Shown: positions 16,315-25,806, numbered from the stretch's first letter. The stretch is 64,000 bases of DNA from JANRLL01 sp033762715 (GCA_033762715.1 JANRLL010000016.1:1-64000); one strand, 5' to 3'. The notes: generated by a model not told the origin, from the letters alone. A program made the numbers and translations.

Positions 16315-18235
16315 CATTTTGGTAGATACGGTCCTCTATCACCAGATAATCAAACCCGAGCTTATGGAAGCTATTAAACGCATGGGCGGGTGTTTCCACA
16401 ATCGGCTCACCGGCAACGTTAAATGAGGTGTTGATAATAACCGGTGGCTCACCGCGCTCTTCGAGCGTGGCAAGAATGCCGTTTAAGAGTGCATCCTGCT
16501 CATCAATTACTTGCACGCGTGCGGTACCGTCCACATGGGTCACGGCTGGGATGCGGTCGTTCGTGACCGGATAGGTGAAAAGCATAAAGCGGCAGGTCTC
16601 AGCATTGCCAGAGAAGAAATGCGCGAAATCCTGTTTGCGAATCATCGGTGCTAAGGGCCGCCAATTTTCACGGCCTTTTTTCGCATTAATATCATCGCGT
16701 ATACGCGCATCCGATGTTTTGGCTAGAATAGAACGGTGACCCAGCGCACGCGGGCCGATTTCAGAACGGCCGCGCAGCAGGCAAATGATTTTTCCGTCCG
16801 CCAGCGCATGGCCGAGGAAGCTAGGCAAATCATCTGGGTAATCGACAGCGATAAAACGCTCATCGGCTTGATGCTCTTCGTTGACTTCGATAGCGCTGCA
16901 CGGAAAGGCGGGGCTGCTGTCATTGGTATGTTGCGGGCGGTGATAGGCTTGTTGCGCCAGGCTCATGATGGCAACACCGGCACCGATGGAAATACCGGTG
17001 TCAATCGCGCCAGGCAGTGGGTTGAGGTAGGTTTTACCTAACATCATTTGCAGGCGTGTATTAGCCGGGCAATTGAGCGTGAAGCCACCGACACTGCTGA
17101 CCGAGGTAACGTTTGGCATGGCGTCTAGCATTTTGCATAAATAAGGAGCTAGCGCCTGCGCATAGGTCTCTTCCACCAGTTTTTGCGCATTGGCGGCAAT
17201 GGCGATGGACAAAGCGGTGTCAGCAAAATTAAAGTTAAATGGCTTCACTGCTTCGTGGCGAATATTTTGGTCGTGCTTGGCAATGAAGGCGATTTTCTGG
17301 ATTACCTCATCAATGGCTTTACGATTAAAGCTATGGCCTACGGCCGATATGTTGATGGACTCTACCACTAGGTTCATCACCGCCGGTGAGGCAAAGCCAT
17401 ATGGTGCCAAGCCCATCAGCTTGCCAGGCCCGTCACCTTCGGAAAAACCGGCTATCAAACTGAGCTGGTCATAGATATAACCCAGCGCCAAGCCATGGCT
17501 GAGCAGGGGAATAATTTTATCCTCTACGCCATAATAGATGCCGCCGGAATTAAAAGGCATGCCAGGCAGGCCACCGTCATGGGATGCGATAAAAGAAGCG
17601 GGTGAGGCGGAATAAAAATGGCCATAAGCTGCATGCGCATAGTGATGGTTGACGTGGAATGCCGGCCAGGTTTTGCCGCGGAAGGTGAAGCTGCAAGGCG
17701 TTATAAAATTATCAACGACCAGGCGATATAGATCATGATTCTCATGCAGCTTCTGTGCGAGGTCTTTATGCGTCTGGCAGACCGAATCGAGTGTTGAGGA
17801 TGGATATAAGGCGCCATGCACAAACGGGTAGGAAAATTCTAGGCGCTCTAAAATCTTTGAAGCATGGGTGATTTGGCGGGTCTTTAGTTGTTCATTATAA
17901 TAGCCGCCAGGCTCTTGCAAGAAGGGGGTGCCTGGTTGCGCCCACACGACGCTATCGGTTACATAGGAGCTATGGGCAGGGCTGTATCCAAACTGCACCG
18001 ACATATGTTCGTCATGGCGGATGCCCCAAAGCTGGGTGGAAGAAACCGCCACCACATCCACATCGGACATGCTAATTCCGCAGGTGGTCAGAAAGGATTC
18101 AAGATCTTCTGCCGTTACGCCAATGACGTGTTTGTAGCGGGTTAGGCGCTCTAATTCCAAAAAACCGCGCAAATGCCCGTCTTGAAACCAGGAAAATGAC
18201 GCATCATGGCCGAAATTAATGGATAATATGTTCAT
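16274..18235 (-). CDS. NodU/CmcH/TobZ-type carbamoyltransferase
   Basis: About 653 residues. Family members carbamoylate hydroxyl groups of sugars or natural products using carbamoyl phosphate and ATP. The N-terminal Kae1-like domain shows INFGHDAS (H10), NHHYAHAAYGHFYSA and SHDGGLPG. The C-terminal YrdC-like domain shows GRSEIGPRALGHRSILA and PVIINTSFN. The start at 18235 (MNILSINFGHDAS) is favoured because the family begins at this motif. It lies in an accessory patch between kdsA and eno with no glycosyltransferases nearby, so the acceptor (LPS sugar, other glycan or metabolite) cannot be told. Confidence 0.85.
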   Translation of the reverse strand: MNILSINFGHDASFSWFQDGHLRGFLELERLTRYKHVIGVTAEDLESFLTTCGISMSDVDVVAVSSTQLWGIRHDEHMSVQFGYSPAHSSYVTDSVVWAQPGTPFLQEPGGYYNEQLKTRQITHASKILERLEFSYPFVHGALYPSSTLDSVCQTHKDLAQKLHENHDLYRLVVDNFITPCSFTFRGKTWPAFHVNHHYAHAAYGHFYSASPASFIASHDGGLPGMPFNSGGIYYGVEDKIIPLLSHGLALGYIYDQLSLIAGFSEGDGPGKLMGLAPYGFASPAVMNLVVESINISAVGHSFNRKAIDEVIQKIAFIAKHDQNIRHEAVKPFNFNFADTALSIAIAANAQKLVEETYAQALAPYLCKMLDAMPNVTSVSSVGGFTLNCPANTRLQMMLGKTYLNPLPGAIDTGISIGAGVAIMSLAQQAYHRPQHTNDSSPAFPCSAIEVNEEHQADERFIAVDYPDDLPSFLGHALADGKIICLLRGRSEIGPRALGHRSILAKTSDARIRDDINAKKGRENWRPLAPMIRKQDFAHFFSGNAETCRFMLFTYPVTNDRIPAVTHVDGTARVQVIDEQDALLNGILATLEERGEPPVIINTSFNVAGEPIVETPAHAFNSFHKLGFDYLVIEDRIYQNAKSASRPYSAAVG

Positions 18236-18365
18236 GCAAGACCCCACCCTATAGATTAATGCCTCTAATACACTCAAAAATCATGCCAATAGCAAAAACA
18301 GCCTTTGACCATTGGGCAATTATGTCTTATCGAAAGTCACACGCATTAACCGTCGTGAGGATCGT

Positions 18366-19640
18366 ATGACCGCTATTACCTATATCCGTGCCCGTGAAAT
18401 TCTTGATAGCCGTGGCAACCCCACGGTTGAGGTGGATGTTGGATTGGATGACGGGGCCTTTGGCCGCGCGGCGGTGCCCTCTGGCGCCTCGACTGGCTCA
18501 CTAGAAGCGCTGGAACTGCGCGATGGCAATAAAAAGCGCTATCTGGGCAAAGGCGTGACCAAAGCCGTTTCGCATGTGAATAACGATATTGCCGATGCAC
18601 TTTTGGGCATGGATGCGACCGACCAGGTGAAAATCGACCAGATGATGCTCGCCCTCGATGGCAGCCATAACAAAGCCAAGCTCGGCGCTAATGCGATCTT
18701 GGGCGTGTCGATGGCAGTGGCTAAAGCCGCTGCGGATTCCGCTGGTTTGCCGCTTTACCGCTATATTGGCGGGGTATCGGCACACCGCTTGCCCGTGCCG
18801 CTGATGAACATCATCAATGGTGGCCAGCATGCCGACAACAAGCTCGATATCCAAGAATTCATGATCATGCCGGTTGCGGCAGAAAACATAGCCGATGCTA
18901 TTCGTATGGGCGCTGAGATTTTCCACCAGCTCAAGCATCGCTTAAGCGAAGATGGGCTTAATACCAGCGTTGGCGATGAGGGCGGTTTCGCACCTAAAAT
19001 CGGTAAAGCTGAGGAAGCATTATCTTACATTATGCAATCGATCGAAGGTGCTGGGTACAAGCCTGGTAAAGACGTGGTGCTGGCGCTGGATGTGGCGGCA
19101 ACCGAATTTTACCATGATGGCAAATACGTGCTCGAAGGTGAAGAAAAGACCCTCGATCATGGTAAGATGCTTAAATATTACGAAGGCCTTGTTGCCAAAT
19201 ATCCGATCGTGTCGATTGAAGACCCAATGGCAGAAGACGATCATCTGGGCTGGAAAGAAATCACCGATTTGCTGGGCGATAAAGTACAGCTGGTGGGCGA
19301 TGATTTATTCGTGACCAACCCGAGCATTCTGGCGGAAGGTATCGAAAAAGGCCTGGCCAATGCGCTGCTTGTGAAGGTCAACCAGATCGGCACGCTGACC
19401 GAAACGCTGCAAGCGGTGGATATGGCGCATCGCGCCGGCTATAAAGCCATCCTTTCGCACCGCTCGGGTGAGACGGAAGATACCACCATCGCGCATTTAG
19501 CAGTTGCAACCAATTGCGGCCAGATCAAAACCGGATCGCTGTCGCGCTCGGACCGGTTGGCGAAATATAATGAGCTGATTCGTATCGAAGAAGAATTAGG
19601 TTCGGCTGCTCGCTATGCTGGCAAGTCTGTCTTGAGCTAA
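18366..19640 (+). CDS. eno: Enolase
   Basis: Converts 2-phosphoglycerate to phosphoenolpyruvate. The 424 residues contain AREILDSRGNPTVEVDV, SGASTG, SVGDEGGFAPKI (catalytic acid), DVAATEF, SIEDPM and LLVKVNQIGT (catalytic Lys), ending with SHRSGETED. The start at 18366 is set by GAGGATCGT upstream and by the family N terminus; an upstream in-frame ATG at 18312 would add 18 unusual residues. Confidence 0.97.
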   Translation: MTAITYIRAREILDSRGNPTVEVDVGLDDGAFGRAAVPSGASTGSLEALELRDGNKKRYLGKGVTKAVSHVNNDIADALLGMDATDQVKIDQMMLALDGSHNKAKLGANAILGVSMAVAKAAADSAGLPLYRYIGGVSAHRLPVPLMNIINGGQHADNKLDIQEFMIMPVAAENIADAIRMGAEIFHQLKHRLSEDGLNTSVGDEGGFAPKIGKAEEALSYIMQSIEGAGYKPGKDVVLALDVAATEFYHDGKYVLEGEEKTLDHGKMLKYYEGLVAKYPIVSIEDPMAEDDHLGWKEITDLLGDKVQLVGDDLFVTNPSILAEGIEKGLANALLVKVNQIGTLTETLQAVDMAHRAGYKAILSHRSGETEDTTIAHLAVATNCGQIKTGSLSRSDRLAKYNELIRIEEELGSAARYAGKSVLS

Positions 19641-19696
19641 GTGTTGGTGCGAAAAACGCTTTCCAAAAGGTTGAAATTTCTGTACATTCGGCTGTT

Positions 19697-20029
19697 ATGA
19701 GTAGAGCTGCCACCTTCTATGATATGCATCGCGTTGTCTCAAAACGGGCAATCGGCCCCCTGTTTTGCGTGCTGGTTTTATTTTACCTAGGATTCCATGC
19801 GATCAGCGGTGAGCGTGGCTTGCTGGCGCTTTTTGAAGAAAATAGACGGCTGACGGCACTCAAAGCAGAATTGGTTGACGTGACCACCAAACGCCAGGCT
19901 TTTGAAAGTAAAACTAAATTGCTAAGCAATGACTCGCTCGATCTGGACTTGCTCGATGAGCAGGCGCGACTCGTATTAGGACTGGTTGGCAAAGATGAAG
20001 TCGTGGTGTTTCTAGACGACGCAAAATGA
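19697..20029 (+). CDS. ftsB: Septum formation initiator, FtsB/DivIC family
   Basis: A 110-residue bitopic protein. A cytoplasmic start of about 17 residues is followed by one transmembrane helix (about 19-36, GPLFCVLVLFYLGFHAI) and a periplasmic coiled coil (about 42-75, with ENRRLTALKAELVDVTTKR). The C-terminal LDLLDEQARLVLGLVGKDE is the alphaproteobacterial DivIC/FtsB signature. It would act with FtsL and FtsQ at the division site. Its place between eno and pdhA is the usual one in this class. Confidence 0.85.
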   Translation: MSRAATFYDMHRVVSKRAIGPLFCVLVLFYLGFHAISGERGLLALFEENRRLTALKAELVDVTTKRQAFESKTKLLSNDSLDLDLLDEQARLVLGLVGKDEVVVFLDDAK

Positions 20030-20127
20030 TGTTGCAACGCAGCAATTTCAACTGAATTAAACGCTTGCCAAACAGCGCTATTTTGGTGTTAATTCCTCAG
20101 TCATTTCATATATAGATTGAGCCATAC

Positions 20128-21147
20128 ATGTCGAAAGCAACCACCAAAAAAATCTCTCCAGAAAATAGCTCGAAATCGACCCCTCAACCGATCACTAAAG
20201 AACTGCTCGCCAAACTATACCGCGAGATGCTTTTGATCCGCCGTTTTGAGGAAAAAGCCGGCCAGCTGTACGGCATGGGCTTAATCGGCGGTTTTTGCCA
20301 CTTATATATCGGCCAGGAAGCAGTCGTCGTGGGCATGCAAAGCTGCATTACGCCTGATGACGCGGTGATCACCAGCTACCGTGACCACGCCCATATGCTT
20401 GCTTGCGACATGGACCCTAAAGGTATCATGGCGGAATTGACCGGTCGCATCGGCGGATTTTCCAAAGGTAAGGGTGGCTCGATGCATATGTTTTCCACCG
20501 AGAAGCATTTCTACGGCGGCCACGGGATCGTAGGCGCGCAGGTGCCGCTGGGTACCGGTATTGCCTTTGCCCATAAATATCGCGGCAATGGCAATTTAAG
20601 CCTGACCTATTTTGGCGACGGTTCGGTGAACCAAGGCCAGGTTTATGAGTCGTTTAATATGGCAAGCCTCTGGAAGCTGCCGGTGATCTATATCATCGAA
20701 AATAACGAATATGCGATGGGCACTTCAGTGAAGCGCTCGCACTCCACCACCGAACTGTTCCGCCGCGGCGAAGCGTTCGGCATTCCTGGCAAACAGGTCA
20801 ATGGTATGGATGTGGTGGCCGTGCGTGAAGCAGGCTTGGAAGCCGTGCAATATGTGCGCGAAGGCAACGGGCCCTTCCTGCTGGAGATGAAAACCTACCG
20901 TTACCGCGGTCACTCCATGTCAGACCCAGCGAAATACCGCAGCAAAGAAGAGGTCGAGCAATATAAAGAGCAGCGCGATCCGATCGAGGGCCTGAAAGCC
21001 CGCATGGTGCGTGACGGCTTCGCTAACGAAGAGATGTTCAAAGAGATCGAAAAAGAAATCAAAGCAATCGTGAATGAAGCGGCCGAGTTCTCGCAACAAA
21101 GCCCTGAACCGCCAGAGTCTGAGTTATGGACCGACGTATTGGTATAG
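20128..21147 (+). CDS. pdhA: Pyruvate dehydrogenase E1 component, alpha subunit
   Basis: Thiamine-diphosphate subunit of the pyruvate dehydrogenase complex. The 339 residues hold RRFEEKAGQLYG, the TPP-binding motif GDGSVNQGQVYESFNMA...ENN, and the phosphorylation-loop-like RYRGHSMSDPAKYRS. First structural gene of the pdhA-pdhB-pdhC-lpd cluster. The N-terminal 30 residues are Lys/Ser-rich and probably disordered. Confidence 0.97.
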   Translation: MSKATTKKISPENSSKSTPQPITKELLAKLYREMLLIRRFEEKAGQLYGMGLIGGFCHLYIGQEAVVVGMQSCITPDDAVITSYRDHAHMLACDMDPKGIMAELTGRIGGFSKGKGGSMHMFSTEKHFYGGHGIVGAQVPLGTGIAFAHKYRGNGNLSLTYFGDGSVNQGQVYESFNMASLWKLPVIYIIENNEYAMGTSVKRSHSTTELFRRGEAFGIPGKQVNGMDVVAVREAGLEAVQYVREGNGPFLLEMKTYRYRGHSMSDPAKYRSKEEVEQYKEQRDPIEGLKARMVRDGFANEEMFKEIEKEIKAIVNEAAEFSQQSPEPPESELWTDVLV

Positions 21148-21257
21148 CGGTTCTGGCGTTGCTACTGCTTAGTGGTTGCGGTTGCGCGATGAGCAAGGAA
21201 GAAGCCAACGATTTATCCAACTATATGAGTGGATGTTTGAAGGCGATTAAAAAGTAA
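21126..21257 (+). CDS. Tiny predicted lipoprotein (43 aa)
   Basis: Translates to a basic MDRR start, a hydrophobic core IAVLALLLL and a lipobox LSGC, followed by a 26-residue mature peptide containing two further Cys. The size resembles entericidin-like small lipoproteins, but I claim no homology. It overlaps the pdhA 3' end by 22 nt and ends 16 nt before pdhB, filling the only gap between these genes. SD is weak (GAG at 21121). Confidence 0.5.
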   Translation: MDRRIGIAVLALLLLSGCGCAMSKEEANDLSNYMSGCLKAIKK

Positions 21258-21273
21258 ATGGTAAGGAAGTAAT

Positions 21274-22263
21274 ATGGCTAAAGTAACAGTACGTGTGGCG
21301 CTACGTGATGCGATGGCAGAAGAAATGCGCCGCGATCCCGATGTGTTCGTGATGGGTGAAGAGGTGGCCGAATATCAAGGCGCCTATAAAGTAACCGAGG
21401 GTTTGCTGGCTGAATTTGGCGACCGTCGCGTGGTCGATACCCCTATCACCGAACATGGTTTTGCTGGTCTAGGTGTGGGTGCTGCTATGATGGGCTTGAA
21501 GCCCGTCGTTGAGTTCATGACCTTTAACTTTGCGATGCAGGCAATGGATCATCTGATCAACTCGGCGGCTAAAACCAACTATATGTCTGGCGGCCAGATT
21601 CGCTGTCCGATCGTGTTTCGTGGCCCTAACGGTGCAGCATCTCGCGTGGGCGCGCAGCACTCGCAATGCTATGCCAGCTGGTATGCGCATGTGCCAGGCC
21701 TGAAAGTGATTGCACCATACGATGCGGCGTCGGCGAAAGGGCTGCTCAAAGCCGCCATTCGCGATCCGAATCCGGTCATCTTTTTAGAAAACGAAATGCT
21801 CTACGGCCAAGGCTTCGATGTGCCGGACGATATGGAACCGATGGAAATCGGCAAAGCGGCTGTCGTGCGCGAAGGCACCGATGTGACCATCGTGGCTTTT
21901 TCCATCATGGTGGGTAAAGCGCTACAAGCAGCTGAAGAATTGGCAGCTGAAGGCATTAGCGCCGAGGTGATTGATCTGCGCACCATTCGCCCGCTCGATG
22001 TAGAAACCATCGTGGAGTCGGTGAAGAAAACCAACCGTATCGTATCGGTAGAAGAAGGCTGGCCTGCGGCTGGCATTGGTTCGGAAATCGCTGCCGTCAT
22101 TATGGAACAAGCGTTTGATTATCTCGATGCGCCGGTCGTGCGTGTGGCGGGCGCTGACGTGCCGCTGCCTTATGCCGCGAATCTGGAAAAACTGGCGTTG
22201 CCACAAGCATCGCATATCGTAGAAGCGGTGAAACAAGCCTGCTATCGTGCAGAGGCAGCTTAA
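21274..22263 (+). CDS. pdhB: Pyruvate dehydrogenase E1 component, beta subunit
   Basis: Pairs with PdhA to form E1. The 329 residues start directly with the transketolase-like pyrimidine domain (VALRDAMAEEMRRDPDVFVMGEEV) and contain DTPITEHGFAGLGVGAAM, FRGPNG and the C-terminal IDLRTIRPLD. Many alphaproteobacterial PdhB proteins carry an N-terminal lipoyl domain; this one does not. SD GGAAG precedes the ATG. Its stop overlaps the next ATG (TAATG). Confidence 0.97.
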   Translation: MAKVTVRVALRDAMAEEMRRDPDVFVMGEEVAEYQGAYKVTEGLLAEFGDRRVVDTPITEHGFAGLGVGAAMMGLKPVVEFMTFNFAMQAMDHLINSAAKTNYMSGGQIRCPIVFRGPNGAASRVGAQHSQCYASWYAHVPGLKVIAPYDAASAKGLLKAAIRDPNPVIFLENEMLYGQGFDVPDDMEPMEIGKAAVVREGTDVTIVAFSIMVGKALQAAEELAAEGISAEVIDLRTIRPLDVETIVESVKKTNRIVSVEEGWPAAGIGSEIAAVIMEQAFDYLDAPVVRVAGADVPLPYAANLEKLALPQASHIVEAVKQACYRAEAA

Positions 22264-22604
22264 TGTCTTATGCTGTTAAAATCATTTTGACAGTGTTTCT
22301 TGTGATCGCTTCCACGGAAACGGCTAAACGTTTTCCCGCAATGGGTGCTGCAATTATCACGCTGCCGCTGACCTCGATGATAGCAATGTGTATCCTATAT
22401 TATGATTCGCAGGATGCAGGAAAAGTGGCTGGTTTCGCACGATCGATTCCACCTGTTTTGCTGCCATCGATCATTTTCTTTTATGCATTTTCTTTTTTGG
22501 TTGAACAGAATTTAAGCTTTGTTATGGCTATGTTATTTGCTACCACGCTTATGCTCGGTGGCTATGCCATGTGTCTTTTTCTTCTAGCTCGTATTGGATC
22601 GTAA
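22263..22604 (+). CDS. DUF3147-like small membrane protein
   Basis: A 113-residue protein with about four hydrophobic helices (residues 4-17, 28-46, 60-80 and 85-108), containing STETAKRFPAMGAAIITLPLTS near the start. Length and pattern fit the DUF3147 family of unknown function. It is wedged between pdhB (1-nt overlap) and pdhC (3-nt gap), so it must be cotranscribed with the complex. No known role in pyruvate metabolism. Confidence 0.75.
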   Translation: MSYAVKIILTVFLVIASTETAKRFPAMGAAIITLPLTSMIAMCILYYDSQDAGKVAGFARSIPPVLLPSIIFFYAFSFLVEQNLSFVMAMLFATTLMLGGYAMCLFLLARIGS

Positions 22605-22607
22605 ATT

Positions 22608-23924
22608 ATGCCTATTGAAATTTTGATGCCCGCGCTATCGCCGACCATGACGGAAGGCAACCTTGCCAAATGGACGGTGAAAGAAGGCGACAAGATCAAA
22701 TCCGGTCAGGTCATCGCTGAGATTGAAACCGACAAAGCCACCATGGAAGTGGAAGCGGTGGATGAAGGCACGATTGGCAAAATCGTGGTTGCTGCCGGCA
22801 CCGAAGGTGTGAAAGTGAATCAGCTGATCGCTCTGCTGCTCGAAGAAGGCGAGGATAAAAAAGTTCTCGAAACCTATAAACCGAAAGCGGCCGCCGCACC
22901 GAAAGCGGAAGAAAAACCTGCAGCATCTGCGCCTACCGCAGCACCTGCTGCCGCTCCTGCGCCTACGGCTGCACCGAGCATTGCTCCTAGCCTCTCTCCA
23001 AACGCAGCTCCTGCCGCCGCTGCTATACCGATGCGCGGTGCGGGCGAGCGCGTGTTTGCTTCTCCGTTGGCTAAGCGCGTTGCAGCGAGCGAAGGCGTCG
23101 ATATCGGTGGCGTTGCTGGCACCGGTCCGCATGGCCGTGTGGTCAAAGATGACGTGCTCAAAGCCAAAGCGTCGGGCAATCTCGGTCGCTCCGGCCGCGT
23201 TATGCGCAATCCGGTGGAATTTACCAAAATTCCGAACAACAATATGCGCAAAGTGATCGCGCGCCGCCTGACCGAATCGAAGCAGCAAGTGCCGCATTTC
23301 TACCTAACGGTGGAATGCGAGCTAAACCGTCTGCTCGATGTGCGCAAGGAAATCAACACCGAGGCAGAACTTGCTGCCGGTAAAGAGAAAAAACCCGCTT
23401 ACAAGCTCTCGGTCAATGACCTGGTGATTAAAGCAGTGGCGCTTGCCATGAAGAAAGTGCCGGCATCGAATGCTTCCTGGTATGACGATGCGATTGTGCA
23501 ATATAACAACGTCGATATTTCAGTGGCCGTTGCCATCGATGGTGGCCTGATTACGCCGATCGTGAAAAACGCGGATCAAAAATCGGTTATCACTATCTCC
23601 AATGAGATGAAAGATTTGGCGGCGCGTGCGCGTACCGGCAAGCTCGCACCGGAAGAATTCCAAGGTGGCGGCTTCTCGATTTCCAACCTCGGCATGTTTG
23701 GCGTGTCGCATTTTGCGGCCATCGTCAACCCACCACAAGGTTGTATCTTGGCAGTTGGTGCCGGTGAAGATAAAGCCGTGGTGCGCGAGGGCCAAATGGT
23801 GATTCGCAACGTGATGAATGTGACGCTCTCGGTGGATCATCGAGTGGTCGATGGCGCGGTAGGGGCTGAATTCCTGCAAGCCTTCAAAAACTATATCGAA
23901 CGTCCTAGCTTGCTTCTGATCTGA
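22608..23924 (+). CDS. pdhC: Pyruvate dehydrogenase E2, dihydrolipoamide acetyltransferase
   Basis: Core of the complex, 438 residues. One lipoyl domain (1-80) with lipoylated K43 in ETDKATMEV, an Ala/Pro-rich linker (about 95-140), an E3/E1-binding domain (ASPLAKRVAASEGVDIGGVAGTGPHGRV, about 150-185), and the catalytic acyltransferase domain ending with the active-site DHRVVDGAVGAEFL. Only one lipoyl domain is present in E2 and none in PdhB. Confidence 0.97.
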   Translation: MPIEILMPALSPTMTEGNLAKWTVKEGDKIKSGQVIAEIETDKATMEVEAVDEGTIGKIVVAAGTEGVKVNQLIALLLEEGEDKKVLETYKPKAAAAPKAEEKPAASAPTAAPAAAPAPTAAPSIAPSLSPNAAPAAAAIPMRGAGERVFASPLAKRVAASEGVDIGGVAGTGPHGRVVKDDVLKAKASGNLGRSGRVMRNPVEFTKIPNNNMRKVIARRLTESKQQVPHFYLTVECELNRLLDVRKEINTEAELAAGKEKKPAYKLSVNDLVIKAVALAMKKVPASNASWYDDAIVQYNNVDISVAVAIDGGLITPIVKNADQKSVITISNEMKDLAARARTGKLAPEEFQGGGFSISNLGMFGVSHFAAIVNPPQGCILAVGAGEDKAVVREGQMVIRNVMNVTLSVDHRVVDGAVGAEFLQAFKNYIERPSLLLI

Positions 23925-23941
23925 TCCTGGAAGGAAATCCC

Positions 23942-24394
23942 ATGCGTACATGCCTTGCCTTGTTAGCCGCGATGATGCTAAGCAGTGCTGCTGTTGCGGC
24001 CGAGTCTGCACCCGATATTGGTCAGGCCATTGTGCAATGGAAAGAGGCGGTGGAATCACGCGACAGTGATGCGATTGTGGCGCTCTATGATTCCAAGGCT
24101 ATCATGATTTCTACCTTTGCGCAGGCGCCGCTGGCATCGCGCGCCGCACTTAAAGCTTACTATAAACAAGTGGTGCAAAATCCTGATATCAAGATTGACA
24201 TCACCGAGCAACATCCGCGTCGCTTCGGCGATATCGCCATTAACAGTGGTCAATATACGCTAAGCTATACCCAGGAAGGCGAGGATATGGAAATCCCCGC
24301 GCGTTTTTCATTCGTGTATCAACTCAAAGGTGGCAAATGGGTGATTGTTGATCATCATTCATCGGGCGTGCCTACCGAGCAGCAATATAAATAA
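23942..24394 (+). CDS. Exported SnoaL/DUF4440-like protein
   Basis: A 150-residue protein with a clear signal peptide (MRTCLALLAAMMLSSAAVAA, cleavage near 20-21). The mature part has the NTF2/SnoaL-like pattern: WKEAVESRDSDAIVALYDSKAI near the start and GKWVIVDHHSSGVP at the end, as in the SgcJ/EcaC or CaMKII-association-type families. The activity is unknown. It lies between pdhC and lpd with short gaps (17 and 11 nt), another envelope protein inside the pyruvate dehydrogenase run. Confidence 0.75.
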   Translation: MRTCLALLAAMMLSSAAVAAESAPDIGQAIVQWKEAVESRDSDAIVALYDSKAIMISTFAQAPLASRAALKAYYKQVVQNPDIKIDITEQHPRRFGDIAINSGQYTLSYTQEGEDMEIPARFSFVYQLKGGKWVIVDHHSSGVPTEQQYK

Positions 24395-24405
24395 GGAAAC
24401 GGAAC

Positions 24406-25806
24406 ATGACGGAACAAAGTTTTGACGTAGTAGTAATTGGTGGTGGCCCAGGTGGCTATGTGGCAGCAATCCGCGCTGCGCAATTAGGTCTCAAAACGGC
24501 AGTTATCGAGCGTGAGCATATGGGCGGTATCTGTTTGAACTGGGGCTGTATCCCAACCAAAGCGCTGCTGCGCACATCAGAAATTTATAACCTGATGCAA
24601 CATGCCGATGCGTTTGGCTTGTCGGCCAAAGACATCAAATTTGACATCAAAAAAATCGTTGAGCGTTCGCGCGGCGTGGCAGCGCAGCTCTCTAAGGGTG
24701 TTGCGGGCTTGATGAAAAAAAACAAAGTCACGGTGATTGATGGCCATGCCAAACTCGCAGGCAAAGGCAAAGTCGCAGTGGAAAAAGATGGCAAAAAAAT
24801 AGCCGATGTTGCTGCTAAACACATCATCATCGCAACCGGCGCACGTGCTCGCGTGCTGCCAGGCTTGGAGCCAGACGGCAAACAAATCGTAACCTACAAA
24901 GAAGCGATGGTGCCGGAGACGATGCCTAAATCGCTGCTAGTGGTTGGCTCAGGTGCCATCGGTATTGAGTTCGCCAGTTTCTACCGCACGTTGGGTGCGG
25001 AAGTGACGGTAGTGGAAGTGATGGATCGTATCCTGCCGGTGGAAGATGAAGAGATTTCAAAATTAGCGCATAAGGCGTTTGAAAAACACGGCATGAAAAT
25101 CCAAACGGCAACCACGGTGAAAGCACTGAAAAAAGGCAAAGACAGTGTGACTGCTACGCTGGAAAGCGGCGGCAAAACTACTGAGCTTACTGTTGAGCGC
25201 GTGATCCTCGCGGTGGGTATTGTTGCCAATACAGAAAACCTGGGCTTGGAAGGCACGAAAATCAAATTGGATCGCGGCCATATCGTCACCAACCAATGGT
25301 GTGCGACCGATGAGCCGGGCGTTTACGCGATTGGCGACGTGACCGGTGCGCCATGGCTTGCGCATAAAGCCAGCCACGAAGGCGTGATCTGCATTGAAAA
25401 GATTGCAGGCCTCAAAGATGTGCATCCGATGAAAAAACAAAATATCCCAGGCTGTACCTATTGCCATCCGCAAGTAGCCAGCGTCGGCCTCACCGAAAAA
25501 GCCGCCAAAGAAAAAGGCCTCAACATCAAAGTTGGTCGCTTCCAGTTCATGGGCAACGGCAAAGCCATCGCGCTTGGTGAGCCAGATGGTTTGGTGAAAA
25601 CCATTTTCGATGCCAAAACCGGCGAGCTGCTCGGCGCCCATATGATTGGCGCAGAAGTAACCGAAATGATCCAAGGCTACGTCATCGCCAAAACCGGCGA
25701 GCTCACCGAAGGCGAATTAATGCACACCATCTTCCCACACCCAACCTTGTCGGAGATGATGCATGAATCGGTGCTTGACGCCTACGGCCGCGTCATCCAC
25801 ATGTAA
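24406..25806 (+). CDS. lpd: Dihydrolipoamide dehydrogenase (E3)
   Basis: Reoxidises the dihydrolipoyl group and passes electrons to NAD. The 466 residues have the FAD dinucleotide motif GGGPGGYVAA (12-21), the redox pair C43 and C48 in GGICLNWGCIPTK, a second GxGxxG motif VVGSGAIGIEFASF, YAIGDVTG, and the C-terminal catalytic HPHPTLSE (as FPHPTLSE). Last gene of the cluster. SD AAGGAAACGGAAC precedes the ATG. Confidence 0.97.
   Translation: MTEQSFDVVVIGGGPGGYVAAIRAAQLGLKTAVIEREHMGGICLNWGCIPTKALLRTSEIYNLMQHADAFGLSAKDIKFDIKKIVERSRGVAAQLSKGVAGLMKKNKVTVIDGHAKLAGKGKVAVEKDGKKIADVAAKHIIIATGARARVLPGLEPDGKQIVTYKEAMVPETMPKSLLVVGSGAIGIEFASFYRTLGAEVTVVEVMDRILPVEDEEISKLAHKAFEKHGMKIQTATTVKALKKGKDSVTATLESGGKTTELTVERVILAVGIVANTENLGLEGTKIKLDRGHIVTNQWCATDEPGVYAIGDVTGAPWLAHKASHEGVICIEKIAGLKDVHPMKKQNIPGCTYCHPQVASVGLTEKAAKEKGLNIKVGRFQFMGNGKAIALGEPDGLVKTIFDAKTGELLGAHMIGAEVTEMIQGYVIAKTGELTEGELMHTIFPHPTLSEMMHESVLDAYGRVIHM

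Noticed and set aside
22635..23297. A 220-codon minus-strand ORF opposite pdhC
   Set aside because: It is the shadow of the Ala/Pro-rich linker and lipoyl domain; its Arg/Cys/Phe-rich product has no recognisable pattern and pdhC is certain.
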